Assembly: GCA_029215795.1 (NCBI GenBank)
Contig: JARDYH010000005.1
Span: 34,168,001 to 34,232,000, forward strand
From: Anniella stebbinsi
Taxonomy: Eukaryota; Chordata; Lepidosauria; Squamata; Anniellidae
Direction of reading: 5' to 3'
DNA length: 64,000 nt
In this document: positions 24,101-34,331 of the stretch, piece by piece
How the letters are laid out: each line of letters starts with the position of its first letter
How positions within the stretch are numbered: the stretch's first letter is position 1
Notes under the pieces: model-generated
Seen by the model: only the letters and a program-made list of their open reading frames with translations
Database searches by the model: none
What the model was told of the DNA's origin: nothing
Program-made: the position numbers and the translations under genes

Positions 24101-25949
24101 GGAAGCATGAAGCTTTTGATTTCCGAATCAAGATTTGGATTCAGAGCTGAATTGAAGTGGGCAGCCTCCAAATTGATCTCAGTTGAAATGGACTCTTTTC
24201 TGAAATACTAAATTGGTCTCTGTCTGAACTGAATCTTGTGGTCAGAGAGTACTATATGGAAAAACATCATCAACGGATGTCAGTCATACAGACTGTAGCT
24301 ACCTATCATCATCTTCATTTCCTGAGAAGACATGTCACCAATTCATGATGCTTCACAAAAACATCACAAATGTGTGCTGTAATGACACACTCTTTTAAGT
24401 CCTGTTGATTTCAAGAGTTCTGTTCTAAGAATTACTGGGTCTGTAGATCAAACTGGGTGAGTTTTCCTTCCTATGCTGGGTATGGCTGACATTTAAGAGA
24501 AAACCTACTTGCCATCACCTGGGTGAGTAATTGCTCAGTACTCGATAGCATCCTTGTTGCAATATAGCAAAAAGCAAATGAAAGGCGACGTATTGAGATG
24601 TATTAATTTGGGGAATGTCTTGCATAGACTTAATTAGAAAAGGAGGATGTGTAAGAATATTGACCAAAAAAGTAGCCAGCCCCATAATTCAGAATGATTG
24701 ATCAGATAGATTTAGTAAGCTTTTTGGCTGCAATCCTATTTTTACATTTACATGAAAATTTGTACATGGTTTTGTGCACATTTCCCCTAATTCCTGCATT
24801 TTTTACACAGTTCCTAATAGAATGGATTTTAAAATATTATTTTCATGAATATATGCATTTTTGTGTGCAGTTTTCCCTAATACATGATTTTTTTGTATAC
24901 ATTTTTAATTGAACCCCATTGTAACATTTGGAGAAGCATGAATTTCAAAGGGTAAATGAGTTTCATTCATACAGTTCCAAAACTGCAAAATTAGGTCAGT
25001 TTGCATTAAAATGCGAACTGAATGAATTTCTCTCTGATCCTTAATGTCCAGTGGCCATTTCCACAGGATCCAAAGCCTTCACATTTCCTTTCTGCACGCC
25101 AGGAATTGGGGACAAGTATGACAGCTTTGGAAATGGTGTATATAATTCCCTCCCAAAGAAAACAAAGGGAGGGAAATATTAAAAGACCAAAAAAATGAAA
25201 AGGGGGGAAAAAACAGAAAGATGCTGTTCCTCCCTCCCTTCTATGTCTCATAAGCCCAGCAGTGCTTTGAGTAAGGTAGTTAATCCTTCATCAGATCTAC
25301 AGCAGAATTGCTCTGTTATAGAATGGGGCAGGGAAATTAAAACATGTTTTCCATGGCCCAGTGAGTGATCTGGGGTCATCCGATATTGCAGTGGTGCTCA
25401 AGCTAAATGGTTGAGTTGTGGACTGTTGGGAGTACCATAGAGGAACAGAATGCAACGTTACTAAATATTTTTAAATCTACGTTTTCCTTTGGAGGTAATT
25501 ACTAAACAAAAAAAATGCTTTAATAAGATGCTATGGTAATCATCCTGGAGCTCATTCATTTTTCTGTCTGTTCCTATTTTCTTGAAAATTAATATAAACT
25601 TCCCTTGGGACATTAAAACAACCTGCAAGTGTCTGCTATTTGATTCTACATGTGGGCTTTGTGTAACCTATAATGTTAGAACAAAGTTAAATAATATATT
25701 TTTTTCTCATGGAAAAACAATGCAGTCATCCTTATTTTAAAACTAATGACCCCAAATACTCATGAATTTGCTTCCCATCTGAGTCTACATGGGACACATT
25801 ATCTGCAGGGCATGTCACTGCCCACAGATTAAGGCAAACTGCAGTTAGTCGTTTGCCCCAGAAATGTTACCTCAAGAGATATACAGCTGATTATTAGCTC
25901 AGTACCCAATAGCAGGCTGAATGTGGAAATTGTTTGGTGTATAATGTGT
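24101..25949. other. No gene seen
   Basis: AT-rich. From about 24730 to 25030 repeated TGCATTTT and TTCCCCTAAT words resemble 52440-52690 and may be decayed hAT or satellite-like sequence. No coding support. Confidence 0.45.
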
Positions 25950-25957
25950 AGCAGATG

Positions 25958-26210
25958 CAGGGTTGGCCCAAGACATTTTTCTGCCTGAGGCAAAAGAACA
26001 ACATGACACCCCTCCTCTTCTACAAAAAGCCAACTGGAGCAGTAGATGAGTCTGTCTTCAACAGTGATGATGGAACAATGTCCTCCACTATAACTAAAGG
26101 CAGCAGGCTAAGCTAGAAGGTACAGAGCAGGTCACATGGTACACAGCTCTCTCCTCTAACAACTTGCTGCCACCCCCAGCATCTGCTGCCTGAAGCAATT
26201 GCCAGCCCTG
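25958..26210. mobile_element. hAT MITE, CAGGGTTGG/CAGGGCCGG family
   Basis: It begins CAGGGTTGGCCCAAG and ends GCCAGCCCTG. The 8-bp flanks AGCAGATG and ATCAGATG match at seven of eight positions. Interior words (TGCCTGAGGCAAAAGAAC, AACTTGCTGCCACC) recur in the fragment at 49505-49768. Confidence 0.7.
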
Positions 26211-26227
26211 ATCAGATGGGCCAAAAC

Positions 26228-26890
26228 CAGTGTTGGCTCCAGATTTTGATGGACCCTAGGATAGGCTGACCATATGAAAAGGAGGACAGGGGTCATGTAA
26301 CTTTAACAGTTGCAAAGAAAAGGGAATTTCAGCCAGCATAATTTGTATGCAATTCGTACCTGGTGAAATTCCCTCTTCATTACAACAGTTAAAGCTGCAG
26401 GGGCCCTGCCCTCTTTTGTATCTGGTCACTCTAGTATAGTGCATGCAACTTTAATTGTTGTGATGAAGAGGGGATTTTACCAGATACTAATTGCATACAA
26501 ATGACGCTGGCTGAAATTCCCTTTTCTCTGCAACTGTTAAAGTTACATGAGCCATGTCCTCCTTTTCATATGGTCAGCCTACCCTAGGACAAGATGCTCT
26601 CAACAGGCCTCCCTCTCTGAATGAACACACCTCTTCCACATCACTGTCACTACTGTCTATTGTCTTCCTCATCTATCTCATGGTCCAATCCATACAGCCA
26701 CCCAGGGTAAAGCAAGTGGATGTTTTTGCTCTATCTCCTCGCTCTTGCCACTGCTGGCATGCTTGACGAAGACAGGTGAACAGGCAGGAAAAGCAGGGCC
26801 AGGAGGCTTTGTGGGTCAGCAGTGGGGGGCCCTGCTGATGTGTGGGCCCTGGCAGGTGCCAAATCATGCTACCCCTGGGCTTAATAAACA
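26228..26890. mobile_element. Older repeat interrupted by a hAT MITE
   Basis: The left part, CCAGTGTTGGCTCCAGATTTT, and the right part, ending CTACCCCTGGGCTTA, resemble the segment at 59128-59520. A type B MITE splits it at 26262-26581. The family is unknown to me; it may be another hAT. Confidence 0.4.
26262..26581. mobile_element. hAT MITE type B (320 bp), perfect TSD
   Basis: It starts TAGGCTGACCATATG and ends CATATGGTCAGCCTA, the GC-variant termini of the family. Perfect CCCTAGGA duplications flank it at 26254-26261 and 26582-26589. It is again exactly 320 bp. Confidence 0.93.
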
Positions 26891-26918
26891 ATTCCATCCA
26901 TAAACCAAATCTGAAAGA

Positions 26919-26920
<2 letters not shown>

Positions 26921-26949
<29 letters not shown>

Positions 26950-26953
26950 AAAG
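26921..26953. repeat. (GAAA)n microsatellite
   Basis: Tandem GAAA units after a purine-rich lead-in. Confidence 0.9.
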
Positions 26954-27979
26954 CTTGCCAATTATATAAATTTTGCACCTTCTATTCTGCATTTTGAATA
27001 ATGCTCCACAAATAATTTCATTACAGTGTGGATCTTTTCCAATCACCTGGGGGTCTTCTGGGCCCCAAACCAGCTATGCTGAGACTGAAGGGCAGGATAT
27101 CGATTGTAGAAATAAATCAAATCAAATAGGCACAGAAAGCATGAAGCTTATTACAATGTCAAACTCTTAAAGCAGCAGGGTGGCAAATTCAGTTAGAGGT
27201 ATGTGCCTTGAAATGAATCCTGAAAATGAACTGCAGAATGTTTTGTGGGGAATTTTTGGTCCAGACTTCTGAGCAATTTTTTTCTCAGGTTGAAGATGAA
27301 AAAATTGGCCCAGGGAGATACAACATACCTGGCTCCTGAACATAATTCTTTTTTTCTCCACCCTACCCATGTAACATGCCCGCCACCATCATGCTCTTCA
27401 TCAAGTGTGCAAACCAACCCCTAAACCAGGCATAATTGCCTTTGTAAAGGCACCTTCTTTGCAAATGGAATCAATAATATTCTACTTTAAAATATGCAAT
27501 AAAATATATATTAACAAAAGAGAGGTGGGGAAATTGAAAAGTCTTAATGTATGAAAGAGCAGAATGGGCAACCAGAAAGAATGTTGAGGTGGTAATTTCC
27601 TTTGACTTGCTCATATTTACAGTATTTCCAGTGCTGTAGGGGTCCCACCAAACACGTTTGAGAACAAGGTATCCATACAAATCTTAGCCACTGCCTCGTA
27701 AGCATAGGAGCCTGCTTGTTTGGAAGCCTTTTATTTTATGTTCTGTGCACCTGTGTGTTTTCTTCAAAACCCTCCCCCCCCCCACACCACCACCACATAT
27801 TTCCAATAAGAGTAAACCATGTGTTTTATGCTCAAACGTCTTCACCTGTTTTAAGGCTAAACAAAACATGGTCTGCTTTTATGAACGTTTATTCAGTCCT
27901 AAGTCATACTGTGTTCAATGGGGCCTCTTCCAAAGTAAATTTGTGTCTGATCATAGCTTATGTTCTTTTCAGACATTTA
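26954..27979. other. No gene seen
   Basis: Unique sequence with a C run at 27772-27783 and a probable diverged copy of the short AAGTAA repeat near 27885-27960. Overlapping open frames (115 and 178 codons, + strand, 27716-28281) are not supported by any splice structure. Confidence 0.45.
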
Positions 27980-28350
27980 GGATCATCAGTGGGGGGGGAT
28001 CGCATTTCCCTACCGCCACATACTGTTGCTCTGCTCCCCTTTTCACTTCCGCATTGGGGATGAATTCAAATTACACGGGGGAGTGTGCAGAGACCACATG
28101 GCCCCTACAGAATGATGGGAACAGCACCCTTTATAGCGGAACTTTCCTGCACACGGCAGGACATCCCGACAAATCCTGCCTTATTTCAAAAAAGTTGGGT
28201 TTTCTGTGGCTTATTTTTAAATGTGAAAACTGGGAAATGAAGTGGGAGATGCATGGCAGGATCGCTGCGTCTTCAAAATGACCCACAAAGATCTGTGACT
28301 GGCCAGTTGCGAGTGTGGGATAAAGCACTCCTTTGATAATACTCATTGTC
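27980..28350 (-). mobile_element. MITE-like element sharing ends with 38304, 42402 and 50940
   Basis: The right end has GTGTGGGATAAAGCACTCC, which on the reverse strand matches the GAGTGTTTTATTGCACACTC-type left ends at 42402 and 38304. The interior (CTCCCCTTTTCACTTCCGC) resembles 42600-42700 read backwards. Left boundary uncertain. Confidence 0.4.
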
Positions 28351-29000
28351 ATCTATGAGCATGGGAGGGGAGCAGGGCTATTTTTCCTGGCCCCTCCCCA
28401 AATGTCCCCCAAGCCAGTTTCTCGGATTGTCTGTGCATGAAGGGGATGTTTATCAAGGAGAAGCTTTGCCTGTTCATATGTATGGGTAATATCCAAGGTT
28501 AGTTCTACTTAGAGTAGAAATGAATGGAAATTAAGTTAGAGTAGACCCCTTGAACTTAATGGAAGTTAGTCACTTCAATGGGTCTACTCTATGTAGGGTA
28601 GGGTGACCAGATTTTGAAACCCAAAATCCCGGTGTGTCCCCCCCCCCGCCAACAACCCCCCCACCAAGCCACCCCCCAAAACAAACCCCCCAAGCCACCC
28701 ACCCCCAAAAAACATCAGCCCGGACCTACCGGGGCGGGTTCTCTTCTGCTGCCTCCGCCGCCGCCGCCGCTGCCGCCGGGTCCCCCGCTGGCTCGTAAGA
28801 GGCAGGGGAGGGCCGCTGGCCTTACGAGCCAGCGGGGGACCCGGCGGCGGCGCAGCGGCCCCGGTGGCGGTGGCGGCAGCGTGGCGGTGGCGGTGGCCCT
28901 GGCGCGGCAGCGGACCCAGCGGCGGCGGCATGGCGGACCCGGCGGCGGCGGCGTGGCAGACCCGGCGGCGGCGGTGCAGCGGCGGCCCCGGCGGCACGGC

Positions 29001-29260
29001 GGCGGACCTGGCCGCCCCAGCAGGTAAGTGCCCCGCGCCTCGCGCTCCTTACCCGCTTCCCTCCGGTGCTCGAATCTACTGAGAAACAGGCTTCACGGCC
29101 TGTCTCTCAGTATCGCGCCAGGTGATGACGTCATCACCCGGCGCGTTACTGAGGGACAGGCCGTGAAGCCTGTTTCTCAGTAGATTCGAGCACCGGAGGG
29201 AAGCGGACGCCCCTGCGGGTAAGGAGCGTGAGGCGCGAGGGAGGGCACTTACCTGCTGGG
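29001..29260. repeat. H1 palindromic CpG core with outward splice donors
   Basis: The arms are near-perfect reverse complements around 29129/29130 and match strictly at least from 29053 to 29206. Beyond that, with a ~10-bp insertion on the right, the match continues to about 29001 and 29260. Each arm carries donor-like GTAAG words in both directions: outward GCGGGTAAGGAG (+ strand near 29215-29226; - strand near 29046-29055) and inward CAGGTAAGTG (29021-29030; - strand near 29245-29254). The arm sequence CTACTGAGAAACAGGCTTC also occurs, slightly changed, in H2. Confidence 0.85.
29126..29133. promoter_or_regulatory. CRE palindrome TGACGTCA
   Basis: A perfect consensus cAMP-response element lies at the exact symmetry centre of the H1 core, inside the 18-bp perfect palindrome GGTGATGACGTCATCACC. 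CREB/ATF factors bind this site in CpG-rich promoters. Function here is inferred. Confidence 0.6.
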
Positions 29261-29683
29261 GCTGCCACTTCCCGGGCTCCGCCGCCGCCGGGTCTACCGC
29301 CGCTTCTTGCTTGCTGCCACCGCCGCGTGACCCCCCGCCACCCCGGTTTGCCCCCCCCGACCCCCGGTTGGGCCAGTTCGCCCCTGGATTCCCGGTTAGG
29401 ACCGGGAAATCCCGAGCCATCTGGACAGCCTAATGTAGGGCTAACATTGGATATACTATCCTATGTGCCAATGCCTCCCTTTTGCAAACATTCGTGTCAA
29501 TGCATGGATCTCCACCAAGATTCAGGGATGAGACTGGTGGGGATGTCTGGCATCAGGAACAGGAGATGTAGCCTCACTCCCCACCCACATCTTGAGACTT
29601 AAACATGGATGGTGACATCTGAAAAGGGTTTGGTTCTCCTGGGAAATCAGTGTTCAAAACTGCATAGAGAAGCCTCCACAGAA

Positions 29684-29842
29684 TATGGTGACCATATGGA
29701 TAGGAGGACTCGGCTCCTATATCTTTAATAGTTGGATTGAAAAGGGGATTTCAGCAGGTGTCATTTCTATGCATGCAGCACCTGGTGAAATCCCCTCTTC
29801 ATCACAATAGTTAAAGCTGCAGGAGCCCTGCCCTCTTTTGTC
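29684..29842. mobile_element. hAT MITE type A, left half
   Basis: It starts ATGGTGACCATATGG, carries the GGATTTCAGCAGGTGTCATT and GCATGCAGCACCTGGTGAAA blocks, and ends at CCTGCCCTCTTTTGT, the family's midpoint. The right half is missing. Confidence 0.75.
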
Positions 29843-30718
29843 TTCAAAAGGTTCCTATTTGCAAGTGCTAATTAATATCACAACTGCATACCAAATTATA
29901 CACAACAGCATGGGACAGTTAAAAGATGCACTTGGAGTCTGGAGGATCTCAAAAACATGGGGAGTTGCAGTCATCTCGAATGAATTATCTCCATAGTTTT
30001 AATATTGCCTAGTACATTGATATGCCTACTCAAATTAATTTGCACGTAGTGTCTGCTTACCTGCCATGACCCAATTTTCCTGCATTGAGAAGGGGGTTGG
30101 ACTCAACGGCCTTGTAGGCCCCTATTCTGTGATAGACATCTACTAATGACTTGCTTAGTCCACAAATGATCTTATAGCATCTGCTTACTGGATCCTTTTC
30201 TATTCAAAAAGGGAAACTGGCACTTCACAAAAGAACTTTCAGTTTCATTGATACACCCCTTAATATCCCTGTATCGCTTAGTACAGGCAACAGGTTCCCC
30301 ACCCTGCATTACACTAGGGGCTAAAGAATGGCAAAGGCTCCCCCTCCACAACACCTAGTAGGACGTACCTATGCGTTGACATTACTGAGTCTTGCAGTAC
30401 ATCACTAGCCATTAAGGGAATGAGGAATGTCCAGGTGTCCAATATGGGTACCAGACAAGACTTGATGGAGTGAAACATGCAGCTGCAGTTATGCATTGAA
30501 GGTAATGTCCAGTTTGATTCATTAGGTGATTCGACAAAAAGGACTAGACAAGTGGTCCTTTGCTATGACAAATGGATGTACTATGACAAGTCGAACCTGT
30601 AACAAAATGTTGTAGCGTGAAGCACTCTCCCTTCAGGGTTCCTGCCACTCTATTGCATTCTTCCTCCCTACCAGTTTTCCATTTTTACCCAACTGTCAAT
30701 CAGCATACAATGTAGGGT
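29843..30718. other. No gene seen; one CR1 tip
   Basis: Mostly unique DNA. A CR1 3' terminal fragment is listed separately at 30085-30137. Confidence 0.5.
30085..30137 (+). mobile_element. CR1 3' tip
   Basis: It has the GGGTTGGACTCAACGGCCTT block and the ATTCTGTGATA terminus, matching the CR1 end at 1858-1990. Confidence 0.6.
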
Positions 30719-30742
30719 TGCAAAAAAAAAAAAAAAAAAAAA
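30719..30742. repeat. Poly(A) run
   Basis: A run of about 22 A residues just left of a MITE. Confidence 0.9.
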
Positions 30743-30755
30743 GGAAAAGCATCAC

Positions 30756-31068
30756 TAGGCTGACCATATGAAAAGGAGCTCATGTAACTTTAACAGTTGT
30801 AGAGAAAAGGGAATTTCAGCCAGTGTCATTTGTATGCAATTAGTTCCTGGTGAAATTCTCTCTTCATCACAAGAGTTAAAGTTGCAGGAGCCCTGCCTTC
30901 TTTTGTATATGGTCACTCTAGTATAGTGCCTGCAACTTTAACTGTTGTGATGAAGAGGGAATATCACCAGGAACTAATTGCATACAAATGACACTGGCTG
31001 AAATTCCCTTTTCTCTACAACAGTTAAAGTTATATGAGCCCTGACCTTGATTTTATCTGGTCAGACTA
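30756..31068. mobile_element. hAT MITE type B
   Basis: 313 bp, starting TAGGCTGACCATATG and ending TCTGGTCAGACTA. Its left half matches the GC-variant subtype and its right half the CCAGATAAAAT subtype, so it may be a recombinant copy. The flanking 8-mers differ. Confidence 0.85.
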
Positions 31069-31128
31069 TTGTACCATTACCCTACCTTTCATTCTCCATC
31101 TCTACTGAATCCCCCCTCCCCATCTTTT

Positions 31129-31237
31129 GCAAGAAGAAGAAGAAGAAGAAGAAGAAGAAGAAGAAGAGGAGGAGGAGAAGGAGGAGGAGGAGAAGGAGGA
31201 GGAGGAGAAGGAGAAGAAGGAGAAGGAGAAGAAGAAG
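31129..31237. repeat. Long polypurine GAA/GGA tract
   Basis: About 109 bp with almost only A and G on the + strand: a GAA trinucleotide run, then mixed GGA/GAAG units. The six-frame open frames here (poly-Glu, poly-Arg, poly-Leu) come from the repeat. Mirror-symmetric parts could form triplex DNA. Confidence 0.95.
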
Positions 31238-31239
31238 AT

Positions 31240-33221
31240 ATATACCTATATGTGTAAATTTCTTCACTTAACAGATCAGTTTTTAACTTTGGCCTTTTTT
31301 TTCTCCTGTGATTTGACACACCTATGCATATTATTATGTGATATCCACCATGGCTGATTTGTCAAGAGACGTTCCCCATCAACATCAAAACCCAATTTGA
31401 AATTCTGCAACTACTTCCAGTGCAACTCAGCTGAGAAGACATAACAGCTTTACAAAGAGATTTAAGAAGCTGAGTCTATGCACCTCCTTTTGAAAATTTG
31501 CTTGTGCAAAATTACTTGAGTTTTCTTTTTAAGTATTAAGAGATCAGTCACTTTGAAAACCTTCCCAAGTGGGCTGCCCTGCCTCCTTTTTTAAAAAAAA
31601 GAAAAAGAAGAAAAAAAGAAAGAAAGAAGGAAGGAAGGAAGCTTGAAAATTCCTTCATTCATTTTTATTTTTATTTTCCCCTTGCAAGACTTACAATGAG
31701 CTTAGGGAATTATTATCCAGCATTTCTGCAGAGGAAGGCTGGGTAGAGCCAGCCAGCTAATGAATCAACCATAAAAATTGCCTCCTTCGTCGATCTTCAA
31801 AGGCCTGCAGAAAGAAAACAAACAACACTGCTCCCCTTCAGGGACAGCCACAACTAAACATGAGAGCCATCCTTTTGTGAGGCCACATGGGGAGAAGAGA
31901 ACATCCATTCCCCCTTAGAATTGTTGGAAGGAGCAATTTGGTAAAACATGGGGGTGGGGAGCAGCCACACAGCAACACTAGGCTTCTGCTTTGTTTGAAA
32001 GCAGCATAAATCCTGTGTACCTCCAACAAAGCCTCCAAGTGTCAGCGCAAGATTTCAGCTGGGATAAGCGGGACTGCAATCTCCTCTTTTGTGGACATTG
32101 GTGCCATGGAATCACAAAGAAGCCACACACAGATGTATCTTAATGCCCCTAATAAGAGGGGTGGGGAAGGATGATAATGCTAATAGAGGAAGAACTTGTT
32201 ACTGTTAAATACAGCAACGTTGATAATCACAATCTTTTATATAAAGTTACAATGCAATTTGCACAGCCTGCAAAAAGCAGTTCCTACTACAGCACTTGCC
32301 CGGGGACAAAGTAGGTTTATTATATATTGTGTTGGATCCAGATTTAAGCTGGATCAACTGCGCTGGTGGGAGTGGACTTCCCTGCACCCTCCTTCCCATG
32401 GCAGCCTCTACAGCCCCCTGATTATGCTGCAAAGAGATTCATGAGACCCTGCTGAATGGGGTGAGCTGTAGTGGGGAGGGGGGATCCCCTAAAACCAAGC
32501 GAAGGGACCTTCTGCGAGCAGAACCTTTTGTCTCATGGAAGTTCCCTTCCTTTCACAGAAGGCAAATCCTAGATCCTGGATGAAAACCACTTGCTGAGAG
32601 AGCAACAGCAGGAAAGGGGCCATTGCTGTTAAGCCCCTGTTCATGCACAGTGGTGCAATTAAGTCATTTTAGACTCTGAGCTCTTAACTACCTTCAAAAT
32701 GTAGGAAGATAGCACTGCTGCATTTCGGGGCTCTCCTGCCCAGTCTGCTGTGTAGGGGCTGGACATCTGCCCCAAAGTCCTACCCAATGGTGCCATTGTT
32801 CATGCACGAGCTTCTCGAAAAGATCTGATTGGCCCACTATTGTTGACATTTGCAGCAGCTCTCCAGTGTTTCAGGCAGGATTCTTTCCTAACTGTACCTG
32901 GAGCTGCCAAGAATTGCATCTGGACCTTTTGCATGCAAAACAGGGGAGAGAGTCTTGATCTTGTTGACCGGGATAAAGTTGAGTTTATCCACTGTCCCAT
33001 CCCTGCTCATGGCCAACATCAGTCTACAGCTGATTCATGAAAGATCTTGAGGCGGTACAAGTGTACCACCATGAATGATTATTCCCATACAAGGTCCTGA
33101 ATATTTTACTGCACCTGTACAAGGCTACTCTTTGGGCCATTTGCTGATGCAAAGGCCCTTCTACCACATCCTATCCACATTTTGTTTTGCACAAGAGACA
33201 TGTGGGTGCAAAACCCTTTAC
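31240..33221. other. No gene seen
   Basis: Mixed unique sequence with an AAGA/AAGG-rich patch at 31596-31641. Short open frames only. Confidence 0.55.
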
Positions 33222-33542
33222 TAGGGTGACCATGTGAAAAGGAGGAGAGGGCTCCTGCATCTTTAAGAGTTGTACAGAAAAGGGAATTTCAGTAGGTCTC
33301 ATTCGTATGCATGCAGCACCTGGTGAAATCCCCTCTTCATCACAACATTTAAAGCTGCAGGAGCGCTGCCTAACATGTCCAGATACAAAAGAGGGCAGGG
33401 CTCCTGCAGCTTTAATTATTGTGAGGAAGAGGGAATTTCACCGGGTGCTGCATGCATACAAATGACACCTGCTGAAATTCCCTTTTCTGTACAACTCTTA
33501 AAGATATAGGAGCCCCGTCCTCCTTTCCATATGGTCACTCTA
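33222..33542. mobile_element. hAT MITE type A, full length
   Basis: 321 bp from TAGGGTGACCATGTG to ATGGTCACTCTA. The flanks share CCTTTAC (7 bp, adjoining each end), a decayed 8-bp duplication. It carries the type A words GCATGCAGCACCTGGTGAAA and their reverse complement. Confidence 0.88.
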
Positions 33543-33607
33543 CCTTTACAGTCCTGGTGTCCCTGCAGGACATACCTGTGTAAACAGAAAATATTATTTT
33601 GCTTTTA

Positions 33608-33669
33608 CTGTTGGGAAACTGAGACTGGAAAACGGAGGCAGCTACTTATCCAAGGCCACCGAGGAAATG
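33608..33669 (+). mobile_element. MIR-like fragment
   Basis: The block GGGAAACTGAGACTGG, a purine-rich part and CTTATCCAAGGCCACC resembles the 3' part of MIR-type SINEs (an aaactgaggc...cttgcccaaggtcac pattern). It is short, so chance resemblance is possible. Confidence 0.35.
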
Positions 33670-33677
33670 AGCAAAGC

Positions 33678-34323
33678 TAGGGTGACCATATGAAAAGGAG
33701 GACAGGGCTCCTGTATCTTTAACAGTTGCATAGAAAAGGGAATTTCAGCAGGTCTCATTTGTATGCATGCAGCACCTGATGAAATACCCTCTTCATCACA
33801 ACAGTTAAAGTAGGCTGACCATATGAAAAGGAGGACAGGACTCATGTAACTTTAACAGTTGTAGAGAAAAGGGAATTTCAGCCAGTGCCATTTGTATGCA
33901 ATTAGTTCCTGATGAAATTCCCTCTTCATCACAACAGTTAAAGTTGCAGGGGCCCTACCTTCTTTTGTATATGGTCACTCTAGTATAGTGCCTGCAACTT
34001 TAACTGTTGTGATGAAGAGGGAATTTCACCAGGAACAAACTGCATACAAATGACACTGGCTGAAATTCCCTTTTCTCTACAACTGTTAAAGTTACATGAG
34101 CCCTGTCCTCCTTTTCATATGGTCAGCCTAGTTAAAGCCACAGGAGCTATACTAGAATGAACAGATACAAAAGAGGGCAGGGCTCCTGCAGCTTTAACTG
34201 TTGTGATGAAGAGGGAATTTCCCCAGGTGCTGCATGCATACAAATGACACCTGCTGAAATTCCCTTTTCTATGTAACTGTAAAGATACAGGAGCCCTGTC
34301 CTCCTTTCCATATGGTCACCCTA
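33678..34323. mobile_element. hAT MITE type A, perfect TSD, host of a nested copy
   Basis: It starts TAGGGTGACCATATG and ends CATATGGTCACCCTA, with perfect AGCAAAGC duplications at 33670-33677 and 34324-34331. A 320-bp type B element sits inside at 33811-34130, just after its inner GTTAAAG. Confidence 0.92.
33811..34130. mobile_element. hAT MITE type B (320 bp), nested
   Basis: Exactly 320 bp, with TAGGCTGACCATATG ends. The 7-bp word GTTAAAG adjoins both ends (left 33804-33810, right 34131-34137), a slightly shortened target duplication within the host MITE. Confidence 0.9.
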
Positions 34324-34331
34324 AGCAAAGC

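Larger units (their letters stand above)
28599..29432. mobile_element. GC-rich hAT element H1, perfect 8-bp TSD
   Basis: The element starts TAGGGTGACCAGATTTTG and ends CATCTGGACAGCCTA. Perfect ATGTAGGG duplications flank it (28591-28598 and 29433-29440), which fixes its length at 834 bp and supports hAT. It has no transposase. From about 28740 it is extremely CpG-rich, with GGC-repeat tracts and a local palindrome around 28780-28845. The main palindromic core lies at 29001-29260. Proline/arginine-rich open frames on both strands follow from GC composition and are not called as genes. Confidence 0.88.

Noticed and set aside
28584..29027. Two 137-codon Pro/Arg-rich open frames
   Set aside because: Both strands are open over GGC-repeat DNA of H1; no conserved domain or splice context.
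31069..31357. Poly-Glu, poly-Arg, poly-Leu and poly-Ser open frames
   Set aside because: Direct read-out of the GAA/GGA microsatellite.
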